A stretch of 34,163 bases of DNA from JAAZPT01 sp034180455 (GTDB lineage Bacteria; Bacillota; Clostridia; Christensenellales; Aristaeellaceae): NCBI GenBank assembly GCA_034180455.1, contig JAXFOG010000010.1:1-34163 (forward strand), read 5' to 3'. This document shows, piece by piece, positions 1 to 7,440 of the stretch. The translations under genes were made by a program, and so were the position numbers. The notes below the pieces were generated by a model. The model worked only from the letters and a program-made list of their open reading frames with translations, was not told the DNA's origin and ran no database searches. Within the stretch, counting starts at the first letter, position 1. Every line of letters begins with the position of its first letter.

Positions 1-683
1 TTTACTTGTCCTGATGTAAAAAGTCTCTTTTTTGCTTCAAAATATGTATCCATATCTTTGAAGTAGTCCAAATGGTCTTGCGAAAGATTGGTATAACAAG
101 CAACTTCAAACTCAATTCCATCAAGCCTATGCATATCAATAGCATGAGCTGAAGCTTCCATTACAACAATCTCTACATATTCATTGTGCATTCTTTCTAA
201 AATTGAATAAAGATCAATTGGATCAGGAGTAGTAAGTTTACTATCATATCTCTTATTGCCTATCATGCTACCTGTTGTTCCGATAAGGCCAACTTTGTAG
301 CCTGCAGCTTCAAATATAGATTTACACATATAGCTAGTGGTGGTTTTTCCCTTTGTGCCAGTAATACCTACAAATTTCATATGCTGTTGTGGGTTGCCAT
401 GGAATCTTGCAGCAATATATGCCATTGCACCACGAGAATTTGATACTAGAACCTGAGGCACATTAAGATTTTCAATAATACGTTCAACAACCAAAGCTGT
501 GTTTCCGTTTTCAACAGCCTGGGCTGCATAATTATGTGAATCGTGGTTCTCTCCTGAAATACAAAAGAAAAGACCATTTTGAGTTTTTTTGCGGCTATCA
601 ATATTAAGATTATCAATATCGATTGAGCCATCTCCAACTATTTTATGTAAATAAGGAATAACTGCTAGATTTTCTAATTTCAT
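1..683 (-). CDS. murE: MurE, UDP-MurNAc-tripeptide synthetase (N-terminal part; runs off the window)
   Basis: This enzyme adds the third stem-peptide amino acid to UDP-MurNAc-L-Ala-D-Glu in the cytoplasm during peptidoglycan synthesis. Translating the minus strand from the ATG at 683 gives about 227 residues before the window edge. The start MKLENLAVIPYL fits the family. The ATP-binding loop GITGTKGKTTT follows, then the substrate segments TTPDP and MEASAHAIDMHRLDG, and then NLSQDHLDYF, all typical of MurE. The usual DAP- or Lys-specificity motif is C-terminal and not in view, so the amino acid added cannot be stated. An AGGTGA ribosome site lies 5 nt upstream of the ATG, and the gene starts 4 nt after the ftsL-like gene, so the two are co-transcribed. 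Identification is firm; the length is unknown because of truncation. Confidence 0.95.
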   Translation of the reverse strand, partial: MKLENLAVIPYLHKIVGDGSIDIDNLNIDSRKKTQNGLFFCISGENHDSHNYAAQAVENGNTALVVERIIENLNVPQVLVSNSRGAMAYIAARFHGNPQQHMKFVGITGTKGKTTTSYMCKSIFEAAGYKVGLIGTTGSMIGNKRYDSKLTTPDPIDLYSILERMHNEYVEIVVMEASAHAIDMHRLDGIEFEVACYTNLSQDHLDYFKDMDTYFEAKKRLFTSGQV

Positions 684-687
684 GTTT

Positions 688-1113
688 TCACCTATTAAAA
701 ATGCTTCTCATTGCAGCAACAAAGTTAAATTCATCAAGCTCTTTTTCTTGAATTTCATCATTAGATAAAACAACAACGTCTTCTGTCATAGCGATTGCTT
801 TTTTTTCATCGCGTTTTATCATGTTAAGTTCTGTTGAGGCTATATAGCGAATTTCATCAATATTTTGAGCCTTATTTATATTTAATTTAAGAGTGTTGAT
901 CTCGCTATCAAGTTCGCTAATTTTTTGAATGTATCGTTGTTGATCTGCTCGCATTGAACTAATCTCAACAAATTGTCCAACAATACATAGACAATAATAT
1001 ACTATAAATCCTGCAATTACAAGCCAAAACATAGGAATAAAAAACCTTTTAAAGGATTTAAAATTACGCTTTTCTATTTGCTTGTTATAATCAAATGTAC
1101 CAGTATAATCCAT
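688..1113 (-). CDS. ftsL: FtsL/DivIC-type septum protein
   Basis: A small bitopic division protein of 141 residues: a basic cytoplasmic N-terminus, one membrane segment at about residues 26–46, and a heptad-like coiled coil at about 52–84 (many Leu/Ile with Glu/Lys). A short conserved-looking stretch, IDEIRYIASTELNMIKRDE, resembles the end of the FtsL/DivIC fold, where the coiled coil meets the membrane-proximal division complex. Sequence similarity in this family is weak, so the call rests on topology and on position between mraZ and murE, where ftsL normally sits. An AGGAG site lies inside the last codons of mraZ and the start is 2 nt after its stop, suggesting translational coupling. It could be a DivIC paralogue instead. 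Confidence 0.75.
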   Translation of the reverse strand: MDYTGTFDYNKQIEKRNFKSFKRFFIPMFWLVIAGFIVYYCLCIVGQFVEISSMRADQQRYIQKISELDSEINTLKLNINKAQNIDEIRYIASTELNMIKRDEKKAIAMTEDVVVLSNDEIQEKELDEFNFVAAMRSIFNR

Positions 1114-1115
1114 TA

Positions 1116-1664
1116 TTAACTCCTATTATTTTGCTCACATTTAAGCATTGCATTTCTAAATTCTTCATAGCGCTGTTCTCTGTTGCTGATGAAGTCTAGC
1201 AATCCTTGTTCTGCTTCTTTCTGTTCTTTAAGTATTATGTATTCACCAATTCCAGTGAACTTAATATCTTTTGCATCTTTTAATATTATTTTTCTAAGCT
1301 CCATGGGAAGAAGTGCTCTTCCCTGAGCATCAAATTGCTGATTGGTATAAGACCATGCAAATAAAGCTTTTTTGTATTCATAAATAGCAGGATCTAAATC
1401 ATCACCCTGTTGAAGCTTTTTATATAGCTTTAGAAAAGCCTTCTCTGTATATATAGCAAGTGAATCAAAATTTTGAGTAACAGTGATTACAAAAGAATCT
1501 CCAAGTTTTGTTCTAAATGAGCTTGGTACTATTACTCTACCTTTGCTATCAACACTGTGGGTAAAAGATCCAAAAAATAAAGAATCGAGCTCTTTGCTTA
1601 CATCAATGAAAGAATCAGGCGAATTCTCGGTGTTTTTTAGCGTTGTATTATCTGTATCATTCAC
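1116..1664 (-). CDS. mraZ: MraZ transcriptional regulator (GTG start preferred)
   Basis: MraZ is an AbrB-fold DNA-binding protein that heads the division and cell-wall cluster and represses its own operon. Two swapped-hairpin repeats are visible, each with the hallmark DxxGR: DSKGRVIVPSSFR in the first half and DAQGRALLPMELR in the second. The reading frame extends to an ATG at 1709, but the only good ribosome site (AAAGGAGG, minus strand, about 1674–1681) sits inside that extension. It is 9 nt upstream of the GTG at 1664 and directly abuts the in-frame ATG at 1673. The GTG start gives 182 residues. Even so, about 28 residues (rich in Asn, Asp, Ser and Thr) precede LFFGSF, where MraZ normally begins. 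Family identity is firm; the start is inferred. Confidence 0.93.
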   Translation of the reverse strand: MNDTDNTTLKNTENSPDSFIDVSKELDSLFFGSFTHSVDSKGRVIVPSSFRTKLGDSFVITVTQNFDSLAIYTEKAFLKLYKKLQQGDDLDPAIYEYKKALFAWSYTNQQFDAQGRALLPMELRKIILKDAKDIKFTGIGEYIILKEQKEAEQGLLDFISNREQRYEEFRNAMLKCEQNNRS

Positions 1665-1696
1665 ATCGAGCATCCTCCTTTTTTCATTAAATATGA

Positions 1697-1753
1697 CACA
1701 TTTACCCACTTATATGTTATTTAATAACATTATACCCCACTTATATGCACTTT
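1697..1753 (-). promoter_or_regulatory. Putative MraZ boxes (two pairs of direct repeats)
   Basis: On the minus strand, hexamers AAAGTG (1748–1753) and TAAGTG (1738–1743) lie exactly 10 bp apart. TAAGTG (1707–1712) and AATGTG (1697–1702) form a second pair, also 10 bp apart and 31 bp downstream. The 12-mer CATATAAGTGGG occurs identically twice (1705–1716 and 1736–1747). MraZ proteins are known to bind tandem GTGG/TGGG-type repeats with a 10-bp period ahead of mraZ. The upstream pair lies between the -35 and -10 hexamers, so binding there would block RNA polymerase. Confidence 0.65.
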
Positions 1754-1758
1754 TGCAA
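1729..1758 (-). promoter_or_regulatory. mraZ promoter
   Basis: On the minus strand, TTGCAA (1753–1758) and a perfect TATAAT (1729–1734) are separated by 18 nt. Transcription would start about 55 nt upstream of the GTG at 1664. The spacer contains MraZ-type repeats. Confidence 0.65.
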
Positions 1759-1810
1759 TGCTATTTTACAAAATAAATAATTAAATTTTTGAAACAATTT
1801 TAATAATTGC

Positions 1811-1856
1811 ATAAAAATAGAGACTCATGTGCCTCTTAATAGAGTAATGAGTCTCT
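1811..1856 (-). terminator. Rho-independent terminator of the long minus-strand operon
   Basis: A 10-bp stem (AGAGACTCAT at 1819–1828 with ATGAGTCTCT at 1847–1856) encloses an inner CTCT/AGAG pairing. On the minus strand it is followed by a T-rich tract (TATTTTTATG). It lies 25 nt beyond the phosphoesterase stop and upstream of the mraZ promoter, separating the two units. Confidence 0.75.
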
Positions 1857-1880
1857 TAAATTATTTTCTTGTTTTAATTT

Positions 1881-2588
1881 TTATATAATACGTTTTAGTT
1901 TAAAGTTTAATGCATCAGCAGACACTAGTGAATAGTCAACGCCATCATGTAATCCATTAAACGCGAGCTTAATGCTATCAGCATGTAAATGCCCGTACAC
2001 AACATATTGAGCACCATATTCAGTAAATATACTGCTAAAATCAGTATCCTTCATATTTGAAAAGACTGGGGGAAAATGCATGATGCCTATTTTAATCTTG
2101 TTGCTAGTCTTAAATGTTTCAAGAGAAAGCCGTAGTCTTAAAAGCTCTCGTTGATATATTTTGACATCATTTGTATCGAATTTAGGGTTGTCTTTTAGAT
2201 CTGGAGAGTTTACTAAATTCCAGCCCCTTGTTCCTCCAAAGATAAAGTCGTCTAATTCAACAGAATCATTTTGAAGTACGTAAATATTATTTTTTATTAT
2301 ACTTCTAACTTTAGTTATAGATCCCCACCAGTAATCATGATTTCCTCTTATCATTATTTTTCTGCCTGGCAGTTCGGAAATGCTGTTTAAGTCTTCCAAA
2401 GCATCATCAAGTTTCATTGCCCAGCTAATATCACCAGCAATGATAACTATATCATCATCTGATACACGACTTTGCCAGTCTTCGCTGATTTTTAAAAAAT
2501 GATTATTCCATTCACTGCCAAACCTAGACATTGATTTATTTTCACTCATTCCTGGCAGATGAAGGTCACCTATTGCATATACTCCCAT
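1881..2588 (-). CDS. Calcineurin-like metallophosphoesterase
   Basis: A cytoplasmic two-metal phosphoesterase of 235 residues. The five family motifs appear in order: GDLHL (D8, H10) at the N-terminus, AGDISW, RGNHDYWW, GIMHFPP and YGHLH. These supply the dinuclear metal ligands. The substrate cannot be told; the family includes phosphodiesterases and phosphatases. The ATG at 2588, giving MGVYAIGDLHL, is preferred because homologues start this way. An in-frame TTG at 2597 would add three residues and overlap the preceding gene. The start is 1 nt past the stop of the upstream secreted-protein gene with no strong ribosome site, so translation probably couples to it. It is the last gene before the terminator. 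Confidence 0.85.
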   Translation of the reverse strand: MGVYAIGDLHLPGMSENKSMSRFGSEWNNHFLKISEDWQSRVSDDDIVIIAGDISWAMKLDDALEDLNSISELPGRKIMIRGNHDYWWGSITKVRSIIKNNIYVLQNDSVELDDFIFGGTRGWNLVNSPDLKDNPKFDTNDVKIYQRELLRLRLSLETFKTSNKIKIGIMHFPPVFSNMKDTDFSSIFTEYGAQYVVYGHLHADSIKLAFNGLHDGVDYSLVSADALNFKLKRII

Positions 2589-2589
2589 A

Positions 2590-4119
2590 TTACTCAAATG
2601 ATATCAATTTTAAATAAGGTAAATTTTCAATACTAAATTGAGCTTTACCCACAAGCACATCGTCTGAAAATCCCAAAAGTGTAGCTACGCCTCTTACTCT
2701 TCTACCTATTTGTTCTTCTGGAAGCGTGGTCTCTGACTGTACATATACAAAGGAGCTAAGATTTTTGTTGTTTTTGTTATATGCGATTTTAAGCAAATAA
2801 GAATCATCCATATTTATAATTTCAGCCAAATATCCATTAAATCTTATTGCCTGATCTTTGAACTTTTCGTTGCCACGAGTAAGATTGCCATATGTAGCAT
2901 TTACAGCTTTTTTTATAATCTTTTCAAGCTGTTCTTCTTCAGAAATTTCTCTGGTAAAGTTAAATTTAAAACGCCTTGTTTCTAAATTGCGCTTTGTGAA
3001 TACAAGTACTACCTCATAATCGCCTTCCTGTTTTGTATTTATAGGCACAATAAATTTACCATCACGATCAACGCTTTTATTACTAATTGTTTTGTTGTTA
3101 AGCATTACCTGAATAGCAGCTCCCGGCTCACCAGTACCTCTTATTTTATACGAATCTTCGTAGACTTTTTCTGGTGTTTCGGCAGCGAACTTAACAGATA
3201 AAAGTCCCTCTTTGTATGTAACAGGATATGCCCATTCTCCAAGCTCTTTTCCATCTTTGTTTGCAGTAACAGTTATAAGAAATACTCCCTGCTTTTTAAA
3301 AGTGATTGGTAAAGAAAATTTATTTTTTTCATTTGCTGTAGTTTTAATAATATCTGGTTCGCTAGCTCCAAGGGACATAACAACTGCCGTAAAATTTACT
3401 CCCTCTTTGGCATTTCCAGCTATCTCTATATTTCGATTTTTTGTTTCCTCCGAAGGAATTTTTGTAATATTTATTCCAGCATCAGCAACCTCTGATAATT
3501 CCTGAGTAAGATTAAACTTCCATGATTTAAAAATTTTGTTTAATGCTTTATTGTCCTTGTTTGTTGCTTTTCTGTTTAATGCCTTATAATCAACAGAGAT
3601 CTCGTAGCCATTTTTAATTGTCTTTCTGGCATAGCCAGTATAATCTTTTATTTCATTACTATAATGATTATATTCCAAAACTAGGAATCTTCCTACATTA
3701 TCACCAAAATTTTTCCAGTTAGAGCTTTTGTATTCGTAGCCTTCATAAATATTATTAGGGAAATAGCTTGTTCTATATTCACCGCGAACCTGCTCCGTTT
3801 GTCTATCTACATCAAATACGAGTTTTGACCTATCAGTTTCAACAGCAGAAATTTCAAGGCATGAATCCTTCTCTTTTGACCAAGCCTGCAAAAGTATACC
3901 TTTTAGGTTGAAATCTGCAGACAGTTCCTCTGGTGTAGTGCCTAGAGTTTCTATAAAGTCTTGCATAACATGCAAATTTTTGGGCAAAAGAACAGTATAG
4001 TCTTCGGGGATATCCACTGAAGCAAAGATATTCTCAAATGAATAGTTCTCTGCATTGGCTACTCCAATAGATGTCAAAAGTAGCAGTACAAAAACAATCG
4101 TTACTATTTGCTTACGCAT
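2590..4119 (-). CDS. Secreted multidomain protein with Ig-like repeats, unknown function
   Basis: I do not recognise a named family. The 509-residue protein has a signal peptide (basic MRKQ, hydrophobic core, predicted cleavage after ANA at residue 23). A roughly 180-residue N-terminal domain follows (starting YSFENIFASVDIPEDYTV), which looks like a stress- or lipoprotein-type beta domain. Two tandem Ig/beta-sandwich-like units come next (about 210–300 and 305–395), each ending in a strand pattern like GDYEVVLVFTKR. The C-terminal domain of about 110 residues (RFNGYLAEIINMDDSYLLKIAY…) resembles an OB-like barrel. There is no lipobox, LPXTG or transmembrane anchor, so it is probably released or held at the envelope. 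It sits between hslU and the phosphoesterase, where codY follows hslU in Bacillus. Confidence 0.7.
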   Translation of the reverse strand: MRKQIVTIVFVLLLLTSIGVANAENYSFENIFASVDIPEDYTVLLPKNLHVMQDFIETLGTTPEELSADFNLKGILLQAWSKEKDSCLEISAVETDRSKLVFDVDRQTEQVRGEYRTSYFPNNIYEGYEYKSSNWKNFGDNVGRFLVLEYNHYSNEIKDYTGYARKTIKNGYEISVDYKALNRKATNKDNKALNKIFKSWKFNLTQELSEVADAGINITKIPSEETKNRNIEIAGNAKEGVNFTAVVMSLGASEPDIIKTTANEKNKFSLPITFKKQGVFLITVTANKDGKELGEWAYPVTYKEGLLSVKFAAETPEKVYEDSYKIRGTGEPGAAIQVMLNNKTISNKSVDRDGKFIVPINTKQEGDYEVVLVFTKRNLETRRFKFNFTREISEEEQLEKIIKKAVNATYGNLTRGNEKFKDQAIRFNGYLAEIINMDDSYLLKIAYNKNNKNLSSFVYVQSETTLPEEQIGRRVRGVATLLGFSDDVLVGKAQFSIENLPYLKLISFE

Positions 4120-4135
4120 GGTATCCTCCTAATAA

Positions 4136-5497
4136 TTATAGTATATATTTTTTGGGGTCAGGCATAGAGCTAGAACTTTTTAGATGAGATTTTACATATT
4201 CATCATTGATGTTAAGTTCAACCTTAGGCATATCTCCTCCTGCATGGAAAGAAATATCTTCAAGTACTTCTTCAAATACAGCATAAAGACGCCTAGCGCC
4301 TATATCTTGGTCACTTTCATTAAGAGCATACGCCACTTTGGCAATCTCTTCAATAGCTGAATCCTCAAAATTTAGAATAACATTATCTACTTCAAGTAGC
4401 GCTTTATATTGCATTGTAAGAGCATTATCGGTCTTTGTAAGAATATTTTTGAAGTCATCTATAGATAGGGACTTTAAATTAACATGTACAGGGAATCTAC
4501 CTTGAAGCTCAGGAATCAAGTCACTAACCTTTGCCACATGGAATGCCCCTGCAGCAATAAATAGAATAAAATCTGTGCGAACTGCTCCATATTTTGTATT
4601 TACGGTTGAGCCTTCAACAATAGGAAGAATGTCTCTTTGAACTCCCTCTCGGCTTACATCGGGGCCTGAACCAGAGCCTCTTCCAGCAATTTTATCTATT
4701 TCATCAATAAACACTATCCCATTTTGCTCTGTAAGCTTTATTGCAGTTTCATTTACCTCATCCATGTCTATGAGTTTTGAAGTTTCTTCTTGGATTAGTA
4801 TCTTGCGTGCTTCCTTTATTTTTAGGCGTCTTATCTTTGTACGCTTTGGCATCATGTTTCCCATCATATCGCCTATATTTATAGAATTGCCTCCTACTTC
4901 AAGCGATGGAACACTATCTTCTACTTCTATTTCTATTTCTTTATCTTCTAGTTCTCCACGCATAAGCTTCTGCCTAAGCTCTTCTTTACTGCCTTCAAGC
5001 TTTACGCTTACTTCTTTTGTTTCTGCTTGATTGGCATTATTACCACCCATAAGAATATCGAATGGATTAGATTTAGGCTTTGGCGGATCAACGATTAGAT
5101 TAAGTAGTCTATCTTCTGCAAGAACTTTAGCTCGATTTTCAACTTTTTCAGCAAACTGTGCTTTTACAAGTCTTACGGCGTTCTCTGTAAGATCGCGAAT
5201 GATACTCTCTACATCTCTTCCCACATAGCCTACCTCAGTAAATTTTGTAGCCTCTACTTTTATAAATGGGGCATTTACAAGTTTTGCAAGCCTTCTAGCT
5301 ATTTCTGTTTTTCCTACTCCGGTAGGTCCTATCATAAGTATATTTTTAGGGCTTACCTCATCAATAAGTTTTTCATCAAGCTTTGATCTGCGATATCTGT
5401 TGCGAAGAGCTACTGCAACAAGACGCTTTGCTTCGTCCTGTCCGATAATATATCTATCAAGTTGTCGTACTATTTCTATTGGAGTTAATTCGTTCAT
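4136..5497 (-). CDS. hslU: HslU (ClpY), ATPase of the HslUV protease
   Basis: An AAA+ unfoldase that feeds proteins into the HslV peptidase. The 453 residues contain Walker A GPTGVGKT (57–64), the pore loop GYVG (90–93), an intermediate I-domain at roughly 110–245 rich in Glu/Lys, Walker B IVFIDE (261–266), the arginine-finger segment LQGRFPV (R334) and sensor II GARR (400–403). The C-terminus, which inserts into HslV pockets in known complexes, ends in KKYIL rather than the more familiar SRFIL, keeping the hydrophobic I-L pair. The ribosome site AGGAGATAGAT precedes the ATG, and the gene starts 9 nt after hslV. Identification is firm. Confidence 0.97.
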   Translation of the reverse strand: MNELTPIEIVRQLDRYIIGQDEAKRLVAVALRNRYRRSKLDEKLIDEVSPKNILMIGPTGVGKTEIARRLAKLVNAPFIKVEATKFTEVGYVGRDVESIIRDLTENAVRLVKAQFAEKVENRAKVLAEDRLLNLIVDPPKPKSNPFDILMGGNNANQAETKEVSVKLEGSKEELRQKLMRGELEDKEIEIEVEDSVPSLEVGGNSINIGDMMGNMMPKRTKIRRLKIKEARKILIQEETSKLIDMDEVNETAIKLTEQNGIVFIDEIDKIAGRGSGSGPDVSREGVQRDILPIVEGSTVNTKYGAVRTDFILFIAAGAFHVAKVSDLIPELQGRFPVHVNLKSLSIDDFKNILTKTDNALTMQYKALLEVDNVILNFEDSAIEEIAKVAYALNESDQDIGARRLYAVFEEVLEDISFHAGGDMPKVELNINDEYVKSHLKSSSSMPDPKKYIL

Positions 5498-5506
5498 ATC
5501 TATCTC

Positions 5507-6040
5507 CTAAAGTTTTAAAGTAATAATGTTTTCATTTGTGTATACACAAATGGATGCTGCAATCTCAAGCGACTTTCTAGCAATTTCTTCTGCTGTAAGA
5601 TTGGTATTGTTAACAAGCGCTCTAGCTGCAGCCATTGCAAAGTTTCCACCAGAACCTATGCATGCGATTCCATCATCTGGCTCAATAACTTCACCTGTAC
5701 CACTAAGTATTAGCAGGCAATCTTTATCAGCAACAATTAACATACTTTCGAGTTTTCTCATTGCCCTATCGCTACGCCAATCCTGTGCAAGCTCTACTGC
5801 AGCTCTCTCAAGATTGCCATTGCATTGATTAAGCTTATCCTCAAATCTGTCGCACAGAGTAAAGGCATCAGCAACAGAACCAGCAAAACCTGCTATAACA
5901 TTTCCGTTATAGAGTTTTCTAAGTTTTTTTGCATTGGCTTTAAAAATGGTGCTTTCACCCATTGTAACCTGACCATCACCAGCGAATGCAATTTCGCCGT
6001 CTTTTTTTATAGCGCATATAGTAGTCGCTCTTAATTCCAT
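5507..6040 (-). CDS. hslV: HslV (ClpQ), peptidase of the HslUV protease
   Basis: A proteasome-beta-like peptidase of 177 residues that forms the chamber capped by HslU. The N-terminus MELRATTICA has a five-residue leader before Thr6-Thr7. In the family, the first Thr becomes the catalytic N-terminal nucleophile after removal of the leader, as in Bacillus ClpQ, where the leader is similar in length. Other conserved parts are FAGDGQVTMG, the AGFAGSVADAF turn and GIACIGSGGNFAMAAARAL. The ribosome site GGAGAATAAT precedes the ATG. It is co-transcribed with hslU. The xerC/codV gene found upstream of clpQ in Bacillus is absent, replaced by a hydrolase-like gene. Confidence 0.97.
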   Translation of the reverse strand: MELRATTICAIKKDGEIAFAGDGQVTMGESTIFKANAKKLRKLYNGNVIAGFAGSVADAFTLCDRFEDKLNQCNGNLERAAVELAQDWRSDRAMRKLESMLIVADKDCLLILSGTGEVIEPDDGIACIGSGGNFAMAAARALVNNTNLTAEEIARKSLEIAASICVYTNENIITLKL

Positions 6041-6041
6041 A

Positions 6042-7436
6042 TTATTCTCCTTTATTCTGCTTTATCCAAGCAACCATATCCACAAGGGCTGTTTCACTTA
6101 TATTATCTTCATCATCTTTAATAAGCCAATGATCAAGTCCCACGTATAGTTTCCTAACTACTTTGTCATTACCATAAAACTTTTTATCCCAAAGTTCTAT
6201 ACCATAGTTAACGGGAATATTTTCATCTTTTGATCCATGAAGTATTAGCATAGGCAAATTTTGTTTTGAAATTATTTCATCATTTTTATACTTTGCTTGG
6301 CTAGTATAGTAGTAAGCTGTTCTTCCAAAAATTTCAGTTTGCATTGCTTCGCTTTCGCTAAGTTCTGCTAATTTATTCGCTTTTTCAAAATCGGCAAGAT
6401 TTTCTGTAATTGCTTCAAGAAGGTCATCATTTGAAAGTGTATTAAATTTATTGGCTGTTTGCATGTTTTTTATATTTAATTCACTGAGAGGGCTACTAGA
6501 AAAATAAATCAAACCTGCAGCTGGTTCTTTGATTTGTTCTAGTATTCTAGGAACAAAGTATGAAGAATATCCATGAGCCATAATATAAATGTTATTTTTA
6601 TCTACATTTTTCTCATTGAGAAGTGTATTAAATGCTTCAACTGCATCAGCAATTATTGTTTCCTGAGGAGTTAGATCCTTATGTTCTAAAATATCGCTAT
6701 ACTGATACTCTCTTTTATTATACCTTATAGTAATTATACCATTTTTTGCAAAGAATTGAGAAATATCATTAAAAATAGCAGAATTATCCATAGTATAGTC
6801 CATGTCAAATGGGCCCTCATCCTGAATAAGAACTACTGCTGGATATTTACCTTCAGCCTTTGGAGAAGTAATTTTTGCCTCAAGCATATAAGGATCTTTA
6901 CCAATTTTAAGTGAATTTTCGGTATATTGTAGTTCCATACCGTCTTCGGAAGAGGATAATTTATCACTAAAGTTAGAGCTTGACATATTACTATCTGCAA
7001 TAGCAAATTGCAAATTGTGAATCTTTGAATATATATTTTCATTATCCTTTTCTCTATATGGAGCAGCCATTGTAAGCATCATGATCACAGTCTTTTTTTC
7101 CATATTAAGGTAAAGTACATGCACATCATAGTTTTCATTTTTTACGAGCTGATATTTTCCAAAGGATTGGAATTTGCCAGTAATATGTTCGATATTTTTT
7201 AGTTGATTGGAAAAATATTCTTTTGGCATACGCATTGCTTTTACTTTGTCATACATTTGAAAAAGTTTATCGAATGATTTCCCCTCAATATAGAGCCTTG
7301 CAAATTCCTTGCAAGTTTCTTCATCGTTTACTATCATTTGTGGTACAGAGTTAATTTCCTCGCCAAATACGAATGATGCAGCAGTTCCTAATATTAAAAA
7401 TATTACTATTGCAATTGCAATTATTTTTTTTGCCAT
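6042..7436 (-). CDS. Secreted alpha/beta-hydrolase-like protein with a missing nucleophile
   Basis: The 464-residue protein starts with a signal peptide (cleavage near FVFG, residue 25). An N-terminal domain at about 30–150 resembles the DUF3887-type domain often fused to clostridial hydrolases. An alpha/beta-hydrolase domain at about 185–464 follows. The oxyanion region reads VLIQDEGPFDMDY, where relatives have a GSGP.DRDE-type turn. The nucleophile elbow reads IYIMAHGYSSYFVPRI, where the family has a GHSxGGYxxPRI-like sequence, so the Ser position is Gly289. The acid (HGSKD, D404) and the histidine (GLDHW, H436) are kept. This suggests a binding protein or an enzyme with altered chemistry. 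The gene lies between trmFO and hslV with 1–4 nt gaps, so it is clearly in the same operon. Confidence 0.8.
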   Translation of the reverse strand: MAKKIIAIAIVIFLILGTAASFVFGEEINSVPQMIVNDEETCKEFARLYIEGKSFDKLFQMYDKVKAMRMPKEYFSNQLKNIEHITGKFQSFGKYQLVKNENYDVHVLYLNMEKKTVIMMLTMAAPYREKDNENIYSKIHNLQFAIADSNMSSSNFSDKLSSSEDGMELQYTENSLKIGKDPYMLEAKITSPKAEGKYPAVVLIQDEGPFDMDYTMDNSAIFNDISQFFAKNGIITIRYNKREYQYSDILEHKDLTPQETIIADAVEAFNTLLNEKNVDKNNIYIMAHGYSSYFVPRILEQIKEPAAGLIYFSSSPLSELNIKNMQTANKFNTLSNDDLLEAITENLADFEKANKLAELSESEAMQTEIFGRTAYYYTSQAKYKNDEIISKQNLPMLILHGSKDENIPVNYGIELWDKKFYGNDKVVRKLYVGLDHWLIKDDEDNISETALVDMVAWIKQNKGE

Positions 7437-7440
7437 TTTG

